IMG/VR virus record: IMGVR_UViG_3300047469_000401
Location: 1-21,935 of that record
DNA length: 21,935 nucleotides
Origin: a virus
Direction: 5' to 3' (one strand)
Shown here: piece by piece, positions 1 to 5,650 of the stretch
Position numbering within the stretch: position 1 is the stretch's first letter
How the letters are laid out: the number at the start of each line of letters is the position of its first letter
Made by a program: the position numbers and the translations under genes
Notes under the pieces: generated by a model
Told to the model about the DNA's origin: nothing
Seen by the model: only the letters and a program-made list of their open reading frames with translations
The model's database searches: none

Positions 1-43
1 GGGGCTTCTCGATGGAAGAGGCGGCAGTGTTGTTTTACAGGAT

Positions 44-301
44 TTAATCCACCTCCTGTACTAGCAGAACTGATAGTGGCCCAGCTCTAATCCCGCCTTT
101 ATTATGATCTGCCGAAAAATCGCTCCTCGCCGACCCCCACCTCTCGATCCTCAAACAGAACGCACCGCCACCCTCATCTTCAAGCTTCGGGTACCCTTTC
201 TTCAGCTTGCCGGATACCACCCAACCGCTCTCCTTAATAGAACGGATGATTCGATTTACATCCAGGTCCGAGGCCGGTTGATATATTTCTGAGTCAGCAC
301 A
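44..301 (-). pseudogene. Start-less open frame directly after hicB, possible gene remnant
   Basis: Directly after the hicB stop codon, and in the same frame, 85 further codons stay open until a TAA at 44-46. There is no ATG, GTG or ribosome binding site near its beginning. The translation has a plausible protein-like stretch (DLDVNRIIRSIKESGW, then GKLKKGYPKLEDEGGG) but I do not recognise it. It could be the tail of a gene whose start was lost, a hicB extension cut off by a point mutation, or chance. The plus-strand frame over the same bases looks less like a protein. Confidence 0.25.
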
Positions 302-715
302 TCAGCTCTGCTGCAAAACCTTAAGCGCTGCCGAGGCCAGAAAACCCGAGCGGCTTTTCTCTTCCGGATGGTGCAGCACGTACTCATCAATCCGGTTGAG
401 CAGGTAACCGGGCAATGTGATGTTCAGCTTCTGGGCCTTGCCCAGGTATTTGGTAACGTCGATATCTACCAGTGCCCACGCACAACCCGCGTACTTTGGA
501 TTGACTGCATGCAAGGTCACTTTATTAGCGGGCGGAATGGGTGAGCCGTCTTCAGCCAGAATCTCGAAATGGCCTTCAATGGCTTCCCGAGCCATGGCCA
601 TCGCGTCATCCAAATCTTCCCCGGCGGAAAAGCACCCCGGGATGTCGGGGACTTCCACTCCCCAGGCGTGCTCGTCGTCGCCCATTGAAATCGCAATTGG
701 GTAAAGCATGTTCAT
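302..715 (-). CDS. hicB: HicB-family antitoxin
   Basis: This 137-residue protein is the antitoxin of a type II toxin-antitoxin pair. HicB proteins bind and block the HicA mRNA interferase and repress their own promoter. The N-terminal half (YPIAI, WGVEVPDIPGCFSAGEDLDDAMAMA) is the partial RNase H-like fold of the HicB family. The C-terminal half (about residues 95-135, LNITLPGYLLNRIDEYV and a following helix) reads as a ribbon-helix-helix DNA-binding domain, as in long-form HicB proteins. A strong GGAGGA ribosome binding site precedes the ATG at 715. The toxin gene lies 30 nt upstream on the same strand, the usual hicA-hicB order. Length is normal for the long form. Identification is by recognised motifs. 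Confidence 0.9.
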   Translation of the reverse strand: MNMLYPIAISMGDDEHAWGVEVPDIPGCFSAGEDLDDAMAMAREAIEGHFEILAEDGSPIPPANKVTLHAVNPKYAGCAWALVDIDVTKYLGKAQKLNITLPGYLLNRIDEYVLHHPEEKSRSGFLASAALKVLQQS

Positions 716-745
716 TGTCCTCCGAGGACGTAGCGCATCGGCTCA

Positions 746-925
746 TTAGAGCAGCGCCTGTTGCAAAATACTGATGGCCGTTTTCTTGAGCAGATCTTTC
801 TTCGGGTGAGGGACTGTCACCAGCCCCGGCTTGGTCGGGTGCTTGAAGTGATGATGGCTGCCTCTGATACGCACCAGACACCAGCCGTCCGCAACGATTT
901 GGCTTATCAAAAATCGGCTATTCAC
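746..925 (-). CDS. hicA: HicA-family mRNA interferase toxin (59 aa, GTG start)
   Basis: This short gene encodes a 59-residue HicA toxin, a small double-stranded-RNA-binding-like fold that cleaves mRNA. The diagnostic run is RIRGSHHHFKHPTKPGLVTV followed by PHPKKDL; the histidines around residues 24-26 include the expected catalytic His. The start is GTG at 925, chosen because GGGAGG lies just upstream at normal spacing and no ATG is in reach. The stop is TAA at 746-748. hicB follows after 30 nt, so the two form one operon in toxin-antitoxin order. The length is typical of HicA and no residue appears missing, so the toxin is probably functional. Confidence 0.9.
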   Translation of the reverse strand: MNSRFLISQIVADGWCLVRIRGSHHHFKHPTKPGLVTVPHPKKDLLKKTAISILQQALL

Positions 926-953
926 AACACCTCCCTGTGGTGTGCTTGTGGTT

Positions 954-981
954 ACTATACCTACTGATATTTTGTAATCAA
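954..981 (-). promoter_or_regulatory. Likely sigma-70 promoter of hicAB
   Basis: Reading the minus strand, TTGATT (976-981) and TATAGT (954-959) are separated by 16 bp and lie 29 nt upstream of the hicA start. The block is flanked by GGTTA/TAACC inverted arms (950-954 and 987-991), which could be the HicB ribbon-helix-helix operator for autoregulation. The promoter elements are seen in the sequence; the operator role is inferred from the known autoregulation of this family. Confidence 0.5.
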
Positions 982-1244
982 CACTATAACCACCGAAACC
1001 TCCTGGGTTAGATGATATAGGCGATAGGGATCGAGTCTAGGGGGACGCTGCGGCGATGGCTTTACGCAGGCTTGAATTGAAGTGTTCCGTGTATTGCGAG
1101 GTTTTTCCGACAGCACTCAGCTCGCCAGGCTCGCGTGTTCGTAGGTATAAAAACGTTAATGCGGGAAGAAATTTGATAATAAATCCGTGTTTTTCGAGAA
1201 AAACGCTAACGGAAGTCACTGCTCAGGAAGCAAAACCCAAACAC

Positions 1245-1286
1245 AAAAAACCGGCCATCAAGGCGCCATCAAGGCCGGTTTTTTTC
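1245..1286 (+). terminator. Rho-independent terminator
   Basis: The arms AAAACCGGCC (1247-1256) and GGCCGGTTTT (1273-1282) pair perfectly over 10 bp around a 16-nt loop, and the right arm runs into a T tract (TTTTTTTC, 1279-1286). An A run on the left side makes it potentially bidirectional. The loop holds GGCGCC and a duplicated CATCAAGGC. No recognisable gene ends directly before it on the plus strand, so it may be left over from a lost gene or may shield the hicAB side. Confidence 0.8.
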
Positions 1287-1601
1287 TTTACCTGCATCCC
1301 CGTCAAAAAACGACGTGAGACCGAAAAATGAGTGGGGGGGAAAGGATGATCAGGTGACATCTAGTGTTAACAAGACGGTCAACTGACCGAAAAACACTTA
1401 ACGCTCTTTCATACGCAACTCTCAGATTTTGCCTACCAACCAAGCGGGAGTCACCCGCTATCCACTGCTTGGCAGATAGGAAATAGTGCCACGTAGAACG
1501 CACTGCATCATTGGTGATGCGCGATGACGTTTGACAGACTTTGCCGGCTTAGCTGAAAGCGACGCTTAGGGTGGCGGCTAAAACCCGAGAAAGGATGATC
1601 A

Positions 1602-1796
1602 ATGCTCCAGAACGACCGCGAAAATTTAGAGCTCGATAAGCTACTGGTCGAAACCCGAAAATTGTTGGCTGAGACTCGCAAGCTCACGGCCGAAGAAATG
1701 AAGCTGAAGCACGAAGCTCTCTGGTACCCATACGCAGTAGGGGCTGGGGTAATGACCGCTATTGTCGCCGTTGTGGGCTTTTGGACTAAAATCTGA
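1602..1796 (+). CDS. Small coiled-coil membrane protein (64 aa)
   Basis: This is a 64-residue protein of unknown function. Residues 5-40 are highly charged and contain a degenerate repeat (LLVETRK, LLAETRK, LTAEEMK) typical of a short coiled coil. Residues about 43-62 (YAVGAGVMTAIVAVVGFW) form one hydrophobic helix long enough to cross the membrane. The ATG is preceded by AAGGA at 6-nt spacing. Small proteins of this build (ETRKL repeats then one membrane helix) are common in Pseudomonas accessory DNA, but I know no established role. It is followed by a second protein of the same architecture, suggesting a functional pair. I cannot name it as a holin or a toxin from sequence alone. Confidence 0.7.
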   Translation: MLQNDRENLELDKLLVETRKLLAETRKLTAEEMKLKHEALWYPYAVGAGVMTAIVAVVGFWTKI

Positions 1797-1927
1797 GCGC
1801 TGGTTCGCCACAACAACCAATGCTCACCATGCATTGCTGGTGCTTGAGCTTTGCAATCACACGGCTCACATTGCGAGGAGCGGTTTATGGACTCAACACG
1901 GCCCGAGACCTCGAAGGAGAAAGAGAC

Positions 1928-2113
1928 ATGTCCACACATCGTAGTAATCAAGCAAGCATTGAGCAATTGCATCGTGAGGTAGAGGCTTTAGCTGAAGAGA
2001 TGAGGCGCCCGGCCCCGACCACAATCCGCGCTACGTTGTTGCCGTTCAGCATCGGTGCTGCGTTCGCTTTGATCCTGTTTGTCGTCGTTGCTTTTGTCGC
2101 AAAGCATGTTTGA
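1928..2113 (+). CDS. Small coiled-coil membrane protein (61 aa), second of a pair
   Basis: This 61-residue protein starts at ATG 1928, chosen because AAGGAG lies 8 nt upstream; longer in-frame versions have no such site. Residues 8-28 (SIEQLHREVEALAEEMRR) are an amphipathic helix with heptad spacing. Residues about 34-59 (ATLLPFSIGAAFALILFVVVAFVAKHV) are one strongly hydrophobic membrane segment. The plan is the same as the upstream 64-aa protein, though the sequences are not obviously homologous. The gap between the two genes is 131 nt. Function unknown; a small membrane toxin, a phage membrane protein or a membrane-anchored regulator are all possible. Confidence 0.7.
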   Translation: MSTHRSNQASIEQLHREVEALAEEMRRPAPTTIRATLLPFSIGAAFALILFVVVAFVAKHV

Positions 2114-2704
2114 TTTTCTGTCGGCCCAGATACTTTTTTTCGTGCTATCGGAGGCGCGGAAAAAATTTCATCGCTGTGCGTTCCCTCGCTGCCTCCCTCC
2201 AGCTAATGCTTATCGGCAATCTACCGTCCACAACTGATCAAGCCGCGTCGTATAACTCTGACTCATCATTGTCCGGTGCATAGCCCAATCCGAGCCGGGG
2301 GGAAACGTCTTTTTTGAAAGCCCGAGGGATGATCGAGATCGAAGTTTGGCGTCTCTCTTCGAGGGTCAGTCTGCGGTCGTTGAGCCACTTCTCATGCCGT
2401 CGGAATCGCTGAGCGCGTATTTTTTACCAGTGGCTTTGGCTTGGTGGATTTTGAAATCGGTGAGCATGTGTCCAACCCTCAGAATTAGAGTTGGATGCGA
2501 TGGTTATCCCCTGAGGATATCTCATCCAGCAACAATGCGATAAGCGTAAATACCGCAAGGATGTACCACTTTATGTACCGGATCGGAACGGTAGTCAGTG
2601 GATTTCGCTGAGGGTCACTGGAATGAAACTAGGAAAAAACTATTTCAGCTCAGTGACTTGCATGCGTTCCGTGGCTTTGTATAGACGTCCTTGGAAAGAC
2701 GATG
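2114..2704. other. Intergenic region left of the element, no supported gene
   Basis: About 590 nt between the second small membrane protein and attL. I find no gene with a start signal. One plus-strand frame stays open from 2515 to 2793 and has protein-like patches (KDVPLYVPDRNGSQW, ISLRVTG), but it has no start codon near its beginning, and it runs through the tRNA-derived attL, whose translation (GIEPSLSAWE) is a familiar artefact. It may be a decayed gene cut by the insertion. Confidence 0.4.
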
Positions 2705-2748
2705 TGGAGCGGGTGAAGGGAATCGAACCCTCGTTATCAGCTTGGGAA
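2705..2748. repeat. attL: copy of the tRNA-Gly(CCC) 3' half
   Basis: All 44 bases match 20871-20914. The block contains CCA, the acceptor 3' strand, the T arm and the anticodon loop in reverse complement. Beyond the identical core, GTAATGCCAT (2761-2770) again matches the tRNA D-arm region (20921-20930), but with 6 extra bases in between. The acceptor 5' strand is absent, so this copy cannot make a tRNA. Confidence 0.9.
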
Positions 2749-2877
2749 ACTATTATTGGCGTAATGCCATCATTGGTCGGGGAATATCATTAACCCCCCT
2801 TAGCCCAGTAGAATCGTGACTTTCAGCGTGGTGGGACATTCAGTGCTCGTTCAGCTCAGGCCACAGTGGTTCTGGCG

Positions 2878-2900
2878 AACTGTCACCACAAACTGTCACC
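2878..2900 (+). promoter_or_regulatory. Probable integrase arm-type sites, left end
   Basis: AACTGTCAC occurs at 2878-2886 and 2891-2899, 13 bp apart, between attL and the integrase start. The same paired motif, in the same orientation and 12 bp apart, lies near attR (20802-20810 and 20814-20822). Paired short repeats on both flanks of the core are the known layout of tyrosine-integrase arm sites. The sequence identity is seen; the binding role is inferred. Confidence 0.6.
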
Positions 2901-2921
2901 AACTACCAGGACGAGACACCG

Positions 2922-4121
2922 ATGCTCACGGATAAGCAGATACGGGCGCTGCAGCCACGGGAAAAGCCATACGTCATGTCGGACGGGCGTAGTGCGAGGG
3001 GAGAGGGTGTATTGATACTCAAGATTCGCCCGAACGGGACAAAGGAGTTCTATTTTCAACGCTTCGTTGGCGGTAAGAAGAAACTCACAAAGCTGGGGAC
3101 ATGGCCGGCGTTGAGCCTAATCGCTGCCAGGGACAATTGCCGTGAAGAAAAGGAGTTGGTGATTTCAGCTGGTACGTTTCAGCAACTCCTGGACAATTAC
3201 ATCGCCAAGCTGCGGGCCGAGAATGCAGCGTCAGTCGAGGACGTGAAAAGCTCGTTTGAACGCTATGTGACTCGACCTTTTCCACAAATGGTCCAGCGTC
3301 CAGTCGCGATGATTGGGCCGGTCGAGATCCGGACTGTTATTGCGAGGATGATCGACAACGGCATTACCACCTACTGCAACCGCGTACGATCGCAACTGCA
3401 CGCTGCGTTCCAGTTGGGTTTGGAGCAAGAGCACAACCCGCGTAACTATCTGCAGAACAAGGTTCAGTTTGGGCTGGTGAGTAATCCGGTGGCCAGCATT
3501 CCCGTGCAGGCCGACTGGGAGCAACCGGGTAATCGGGCGTTGTCCGTTGCTGAACTCAAATCCCTATGGAATCTTTTGCCCGAACAGCTATCGCTTGTGA
3601 CGTCTGAGCTGATCAAGTTCCTGGTCGCGTCAGGTGGCCAGCGCCCCCAGCAATTGCTGGGCACCACGCGAAAGCAATATTTCGACGATCATCTGGTAAT
3701 CCGTAACCTCAAGGGTGTCGACGGTGAGCGGATCTTACACGCGGTGCCGTACAACAGACTGATGCGGAAAAGCCTGAAGACGCTGGATGAGATCAGCGAA
3801 ACGAGCGCTTATCGGTTTATGGGGAAGATGGAAGACAAGCCGCTGCACACTCAGTCGTTGTCTCGGGCGGTGACGAAGCTTTACAGCCGACATACAAAGC
3901 TGTTCGACGGGCCGTTTACCCTTCGCGATGTTCGACGGACCTGTAAAACATTGATGGGGGTTGCGGGCCTGGAGAAGGAGTTGCGCGATCGGATCCAGGG
4001 CCATGCATTTAACGATGTGTCGTCCAAGCACTACGATCGGTACGACTACTTTAAAGAGAAGCAGCGCGGTCTACAGCGTTGGTCATTGTGGTTGCAGAAG
4101 AATATTGTCGCAACGGAGTGA
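2922..4121 (+). CDS. int: Tyrosine recombinase (phage/island integrase)
   Basis: This 399-residue site-specific recombinase of the arm-binding (DUF4102) integrase type should catalyse integration and excision at tRNA-Gly(CCC). Residues 1-75 look like the arm-binding domain (LILKIRPNGTKEFYFQRF, KLGTWPALSLIAAR). Residues 85-180 are the core-binding domain. The catalytic set is readable: R241 (SGGQRPQQLL), K264 (RNLKGVDG), R335-x-x-R338 (LRDVRRT), H361 (GHAF) and nucleophile Y371 (KHYDRYDY), ten residues after H361 as usual. Position 335 is Arg where many relatives have His. Start ATG 2922 has AGGA about 10 nt upstream. The gene lies just inside attL and reads inward, on the side away from the intact tRNA. 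It appears full length. Confidence 0.93.
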   Translation: MLTDKQIRALQPREKPYVMSDGRSARGEGVLILKIRPNGTKEFYFQRFVGGKKKLTKLGTWPALSLIAARDNCREEKELVISAGTFQQLLDNYIAKLRAENAASVEDVKSSFERYVTRPFPQMVQRPVAMIGPVEIRTVIARMIDNGITTYCNRVRSQLHAAFQLGLEQEHNPRNYLQNKVQFGLVSNPVASIPVQADWEQPGNRALSVAELKSLWNLLPEQLSLVTSELIKFLVASGGQRPQQLLGTTRKQYFDDHLVIRNLKGVDGERILHAVPYNRLMRKSLKTLDEISETSAYRFMGKMEDKPLHTQSLSRAVTKLYSRHTKLFDGPFTLRDVRRTCKTLMGVAGLEKELRDRIQGHAFNDVSSKHYDRYDYFKEKQRGLQRWSLWLQKNIVATE

Positions 4122-4139
4122 GGCCGCTTACGCGGCCTC
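4120..4139. terminator. Hairpin between convergent int and alpA
   Basis: GAGGCCGC (4120-4127) and GCGGCCTC (4132-4139) form a perfect 8-bp stem with a TTAC loop. It overlaps the last bases of int and the stop codon of the convergent alpA-like gene, so it can serve both. No clear T tract follows, so termination is inferred from the hairpin and the convergent layout. Confidence 0.5.
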
Positions 4140-4331
4140 TGTGGCTCTCCATCCGGCAGGGTTATTCTGCCAGGTGATAATTGCAGACTCCCGCCACCCT
4201 ACACGGCCAGGGGATATCAGGATGGGCCGGGGGAACCGCCCATCCTTCATGGCGCGCCAAATGGTGGAGTGTGAAAGAGACGTTACTTCGATCACGTCCT
4301 TTTCACGCATGAAACGATCCAGCTTACTCAC
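4128..4331 (-). CDS. AlpA-family regulator / excisionase-like protein
   Basis: This is a 67-residue winged-helix DNA-binding protein of the AlpA family. Such proteins regulate or direct excision of P4-like elements and islands. Diagnostic features are the helix-turn-helix EVTSLSHSTIWRAMKDGRFPRPI (about residues 15-37, quoted in part), then ISPGRVGWRESAI and ITWQ. Start is GTG at 4331, preceded by AAAGGGGG; no better ATG exists. It is the last gene of the leftward operon and lies tail to tail with the integrase, sharing a hairpin with it. A role in excision and in control of the element is likely by family; the operator is not visible. Length is normal. Confidence 0.85.
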   Translation of the reverse strand: MSKLDRFMREKDVIEVTSLSHSTIWRAMKDGRFPRPILISPGRVGWRESAIITWQNNPAGWRATEAA

Positions 4332-4336
4332 GTTGG

Positions 4337-4597
4337 TTACCCCCTTTGATCGTCATGTTGCAGCTCCGGCCATTCAGTGACGATCTTCATTGGTTCGGAA
4401 TTCGTGTCACTGAAAATGATCGCTGTAAGCGGAATTGCTGCCTGCAGTAGGTCTAGCCGGTTGTAATCAACGGTTGGAGTTGCTCCGGACACAACCAAGG
4501 CTTCCTCAATGTTGGCCATGAAAACCACCAACATATCAGACAGCAGAATTGGATCAAATCCACGGGGAGGATGTACCAAGCGCTTATTTACGGTCAT
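4337..4597 (-). CDS. Hypothetical protein (86 aa), early operon
   Basis: I do not recognise this 86-residue protein. It has no membrane segment; a mildly hydrophobic middle (LLSDMLVVFMANIEEALVV, residues 18-36) probably forms a buried helix. The ATG at 4597 overlaps the stop of the 87-aa gene upstream (ATGA), a sign of translational coupling. It ends only 5 nt before the alpA-like start at 4331, so it sits tightly inside the same operon. Small unknown proteins between alpA and the primase are typical of this class of element. Its being a gene is supported by the tight packing. Confidence 0.7.
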   Translation of the reverse strand: MTVNKRLVHPPRGFDPILLSDMLVVFMANIEEALVVSGATPTVDYNRLDLLQAAIPLTAIIFSDTNSEPMKIVTEWPELQHDDQRG

Positions 4598-4857
4598 GCG
4601 TGTGCTCCAAGGTTTACAGGTTTGGCCAGCAGTTGGGCCACAACAGCAGCCTCGCTTGCAGTGAGGTCACCGAGCAGTTGGGCCATGGTGGTGAGAGACT
4701 CGAGGCGGATCCGCGCGTCGGGAGTTTTCCGCACCTGGTAATCGAACAAAGCTGTTCCGACGATCCGGACAGCCATCAGGTGCCGTGCCGCTTGTGCGCG
4801 TTTAACGGTCGATGTGATAGCCTTCGGATCGCTGCTGCTTTGGTGCTGTGCTTGCAT
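4594..4857 (-). CDS. Hypothetical protein (87 aa), early operon
   Basis: This is an 87-residue protein of unknown function. The N-terminus is polar (MQAQHQSSSDPKAITS); residues 17-85 look helical, with basic patches (VKRAQAARH, RKTPDARIR) and an alanine/leucine-rich end (LLGDLTASEAAVVAQLLAKP). It might be a small all-helical nucleic-acid or protein-binding factor, but no motif supports a firm call. Its stop overlaps the next start by 4 nt, and 78 nt separate it from the gene upstream (4936-5331), all on the same strand. Confidence 0.65.
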   Translation of the reverse strand: MQAQHQSSSDPKAITSTVKRAQAARHLMAVRIVGTALFDYQVRKTPDARIRLESLTTMAQLLGDLTASEAAVVAQLLAKPVNLGAHA

Positions 4858-4935
4858 GGTGTTGCCCTCAGTGGTGGTTGGTGTCGAGGAGGTGCGAACT
4901 CCTCGACGCCCTTCGTCTACCGGCTCAACCCGGTG

Positions 4936-5331
4936 TCATTGGATTCGGTGAAACTCCCCGTTGTGCTTGAACAGCACGTCCACGTCTTCAATCCGGTAAC
5001 ACCCACCTACACCTCCCTTGACGACGTAACCAGATGGGTCCTCCTCAAAACGGACTGGGAACGGATATTTTTTTCGCAACTGCATCCAACCAATCTGGGA
5101 CGCGTATTTACTTGTCGTCTTGATCTCCGCGTACAGCTGCTGGCCCAGTACCCGCACTGGGTTTGGTTTCAGTCCTTCCACGTAGGCTTCAAAAACCAGC
5201 TGGACCGTTTTGTTTTCAAATCGGCCACCGTCGTGACCCAAATTTTCTGGCGCGATCTTGTGAAACATCACCTCCATGAAGGTGCTGATATTCAGTTGTT
5301 GTTCCAAGTATTTCACTTCATCGTCATGCAT
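4936..5331 (-). CDS. Hypothetical protein (131 aa), early operon
   Basis: This 131-residue protein of unknown function begins MHDDEVKYLEQQLN. The ATG at 5331 is preferred over an in-frame GTG at 5346 because GAGGAG lies 7 nt before it. The start overlaps the end of the 103-aa P-loop gene by 8 nt, so translation is probably coupled. The protein is mixed alpha/beta: an N-terminal helical part (to about residue 45), QLYAEIKTTSKYASQIGWMQLRKKYPFPVRF in the middle (quoted only as a landmark, about residues 65-95), and a C-terminal beta-rich end (GYVVKGGVGGCYRIEDVDVLF). No transmembrane segment or catalytic motif is evident. Confidence 0.7.
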   Translation of the reverse strand: MHDDEVKYLEQQLNISTFMEVMFHKIAPENLGHDGGRFENKTVQLVFEAYVEGLKPNPVRVLGQQLYAEIKTTSKYASQIGWMQLRKKYPFPVRFEEDPSGYVVKGGVGGCYRIEDVDVLFKHNGEFHRIQ

Positions 5332-5635
5332 GGTTTTGCTCCTCACGTTTGCGCGCTAAGTGAATAACCAGGTCATCAAAACTCGGGTCATCCTCAGTGC
5401 ATGACCGCCATTCCAGAACCTTCAAAATTTGCAACCGACTGCAGTCGTCCACCAGGATCTCTCGCTGGCCACCTGCTGCTCGAACCTCAATAATCTGCAG
5501 CAAACCATCTTCACCGTAGGTGCCTGCCTGGATAATCGGCGCGCCTTGTCCTAGCGTGGCCAGGCGGTCTTGGACCTCCTGCAGCTTTGATGTTTTGCCG
5601 TCGCCGGCACTTCCCATAAAGACTTGAACCTGCAT
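5324..5635 (-). CDS. Small P-loop NTPase-like protein (103 aa)
   Basis: The first 15 residues, MQVQVFMGSAGDGKT, contain a good Walker A motif (GSAGDGKT). ILVDDCS at about residues 60-66 is a plausible Walker B strand. At 103 residues it is much shorter than a normal P-loop ATPase domain, so it may be a minimal nucleotide-binding protein or a partner of the helicase encoded next to it. The ATG at 5635 is preceded by AAAGGAGGG, which itself begins at the primase stop codon (TAA, 5651-5653), so the genes are tightly coupled. The downstream gene overlaps by 8 nt. Nucleotide binding is read from the motif; the function is unknown. Confidence 0.75.
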   Translation of the reverse strand: MQVQVFMGSAGDGKTSKLQEVQDRLATLGQGAPIIQAGTYGEDGLLQIIEVRAAGGQREILVDDCSRLQILKVLEWRSCTEDDPSFDDLVIHLARKREEQNHA

Positions 5636-5650
5636 GTTTTCTACCCTCCT

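Larger units (their letters stand above)
926..1601. other. Intergenic region between hicA and the first small membrane protein
   Basis: About 675 nt without a convincing gene on either strand. It holds the hicAB promoter (954-981), a strong terminator (1245-1286), a 13-nt direct repeat GAAAGGATGATCA (1340-1352 and 1589-1601, the second copy being the ribosome binding site region of the next gene), and an ACTGACCGAAAAA stretch near 1382 that resembles a longer repeat seen twice in the cargo region. Short open frames here lack start signals and protein-like composition. Confidence 0.5.

Noticed and set aside
104-292. Plus-strand frame of 62 codons at the left edge
   Set aside because: No ribosome binding site; the composition is like an antisense reading, and the minus-strand frame over the same bases looks more protein-like.
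1508-1972. Minus-strand 154-codon frame
   Set aside because: It is antisense to the 64-aa gene and its Ser-rich, low-complexity translation is typical of a shadow frame.
2705-2790. A second functional tRNA-Gly gene at attL
   Set aside because: The 5' acceptor strand and a consistent anticodon stem are missing; only the 3' half is a true copy.
2515-2793. Open frame crossing into attL as a gene
   Set aside because: No start codon near its beginning, and its end is a translation of tRNA-derived sequence.
4549-5367. Plus-strand 272-codon frame antisense to the early operon
   Set aside because: It covers three tightly coupled minus-strand genes with good ribosome binding sites; the plus frame shows shadow composition.
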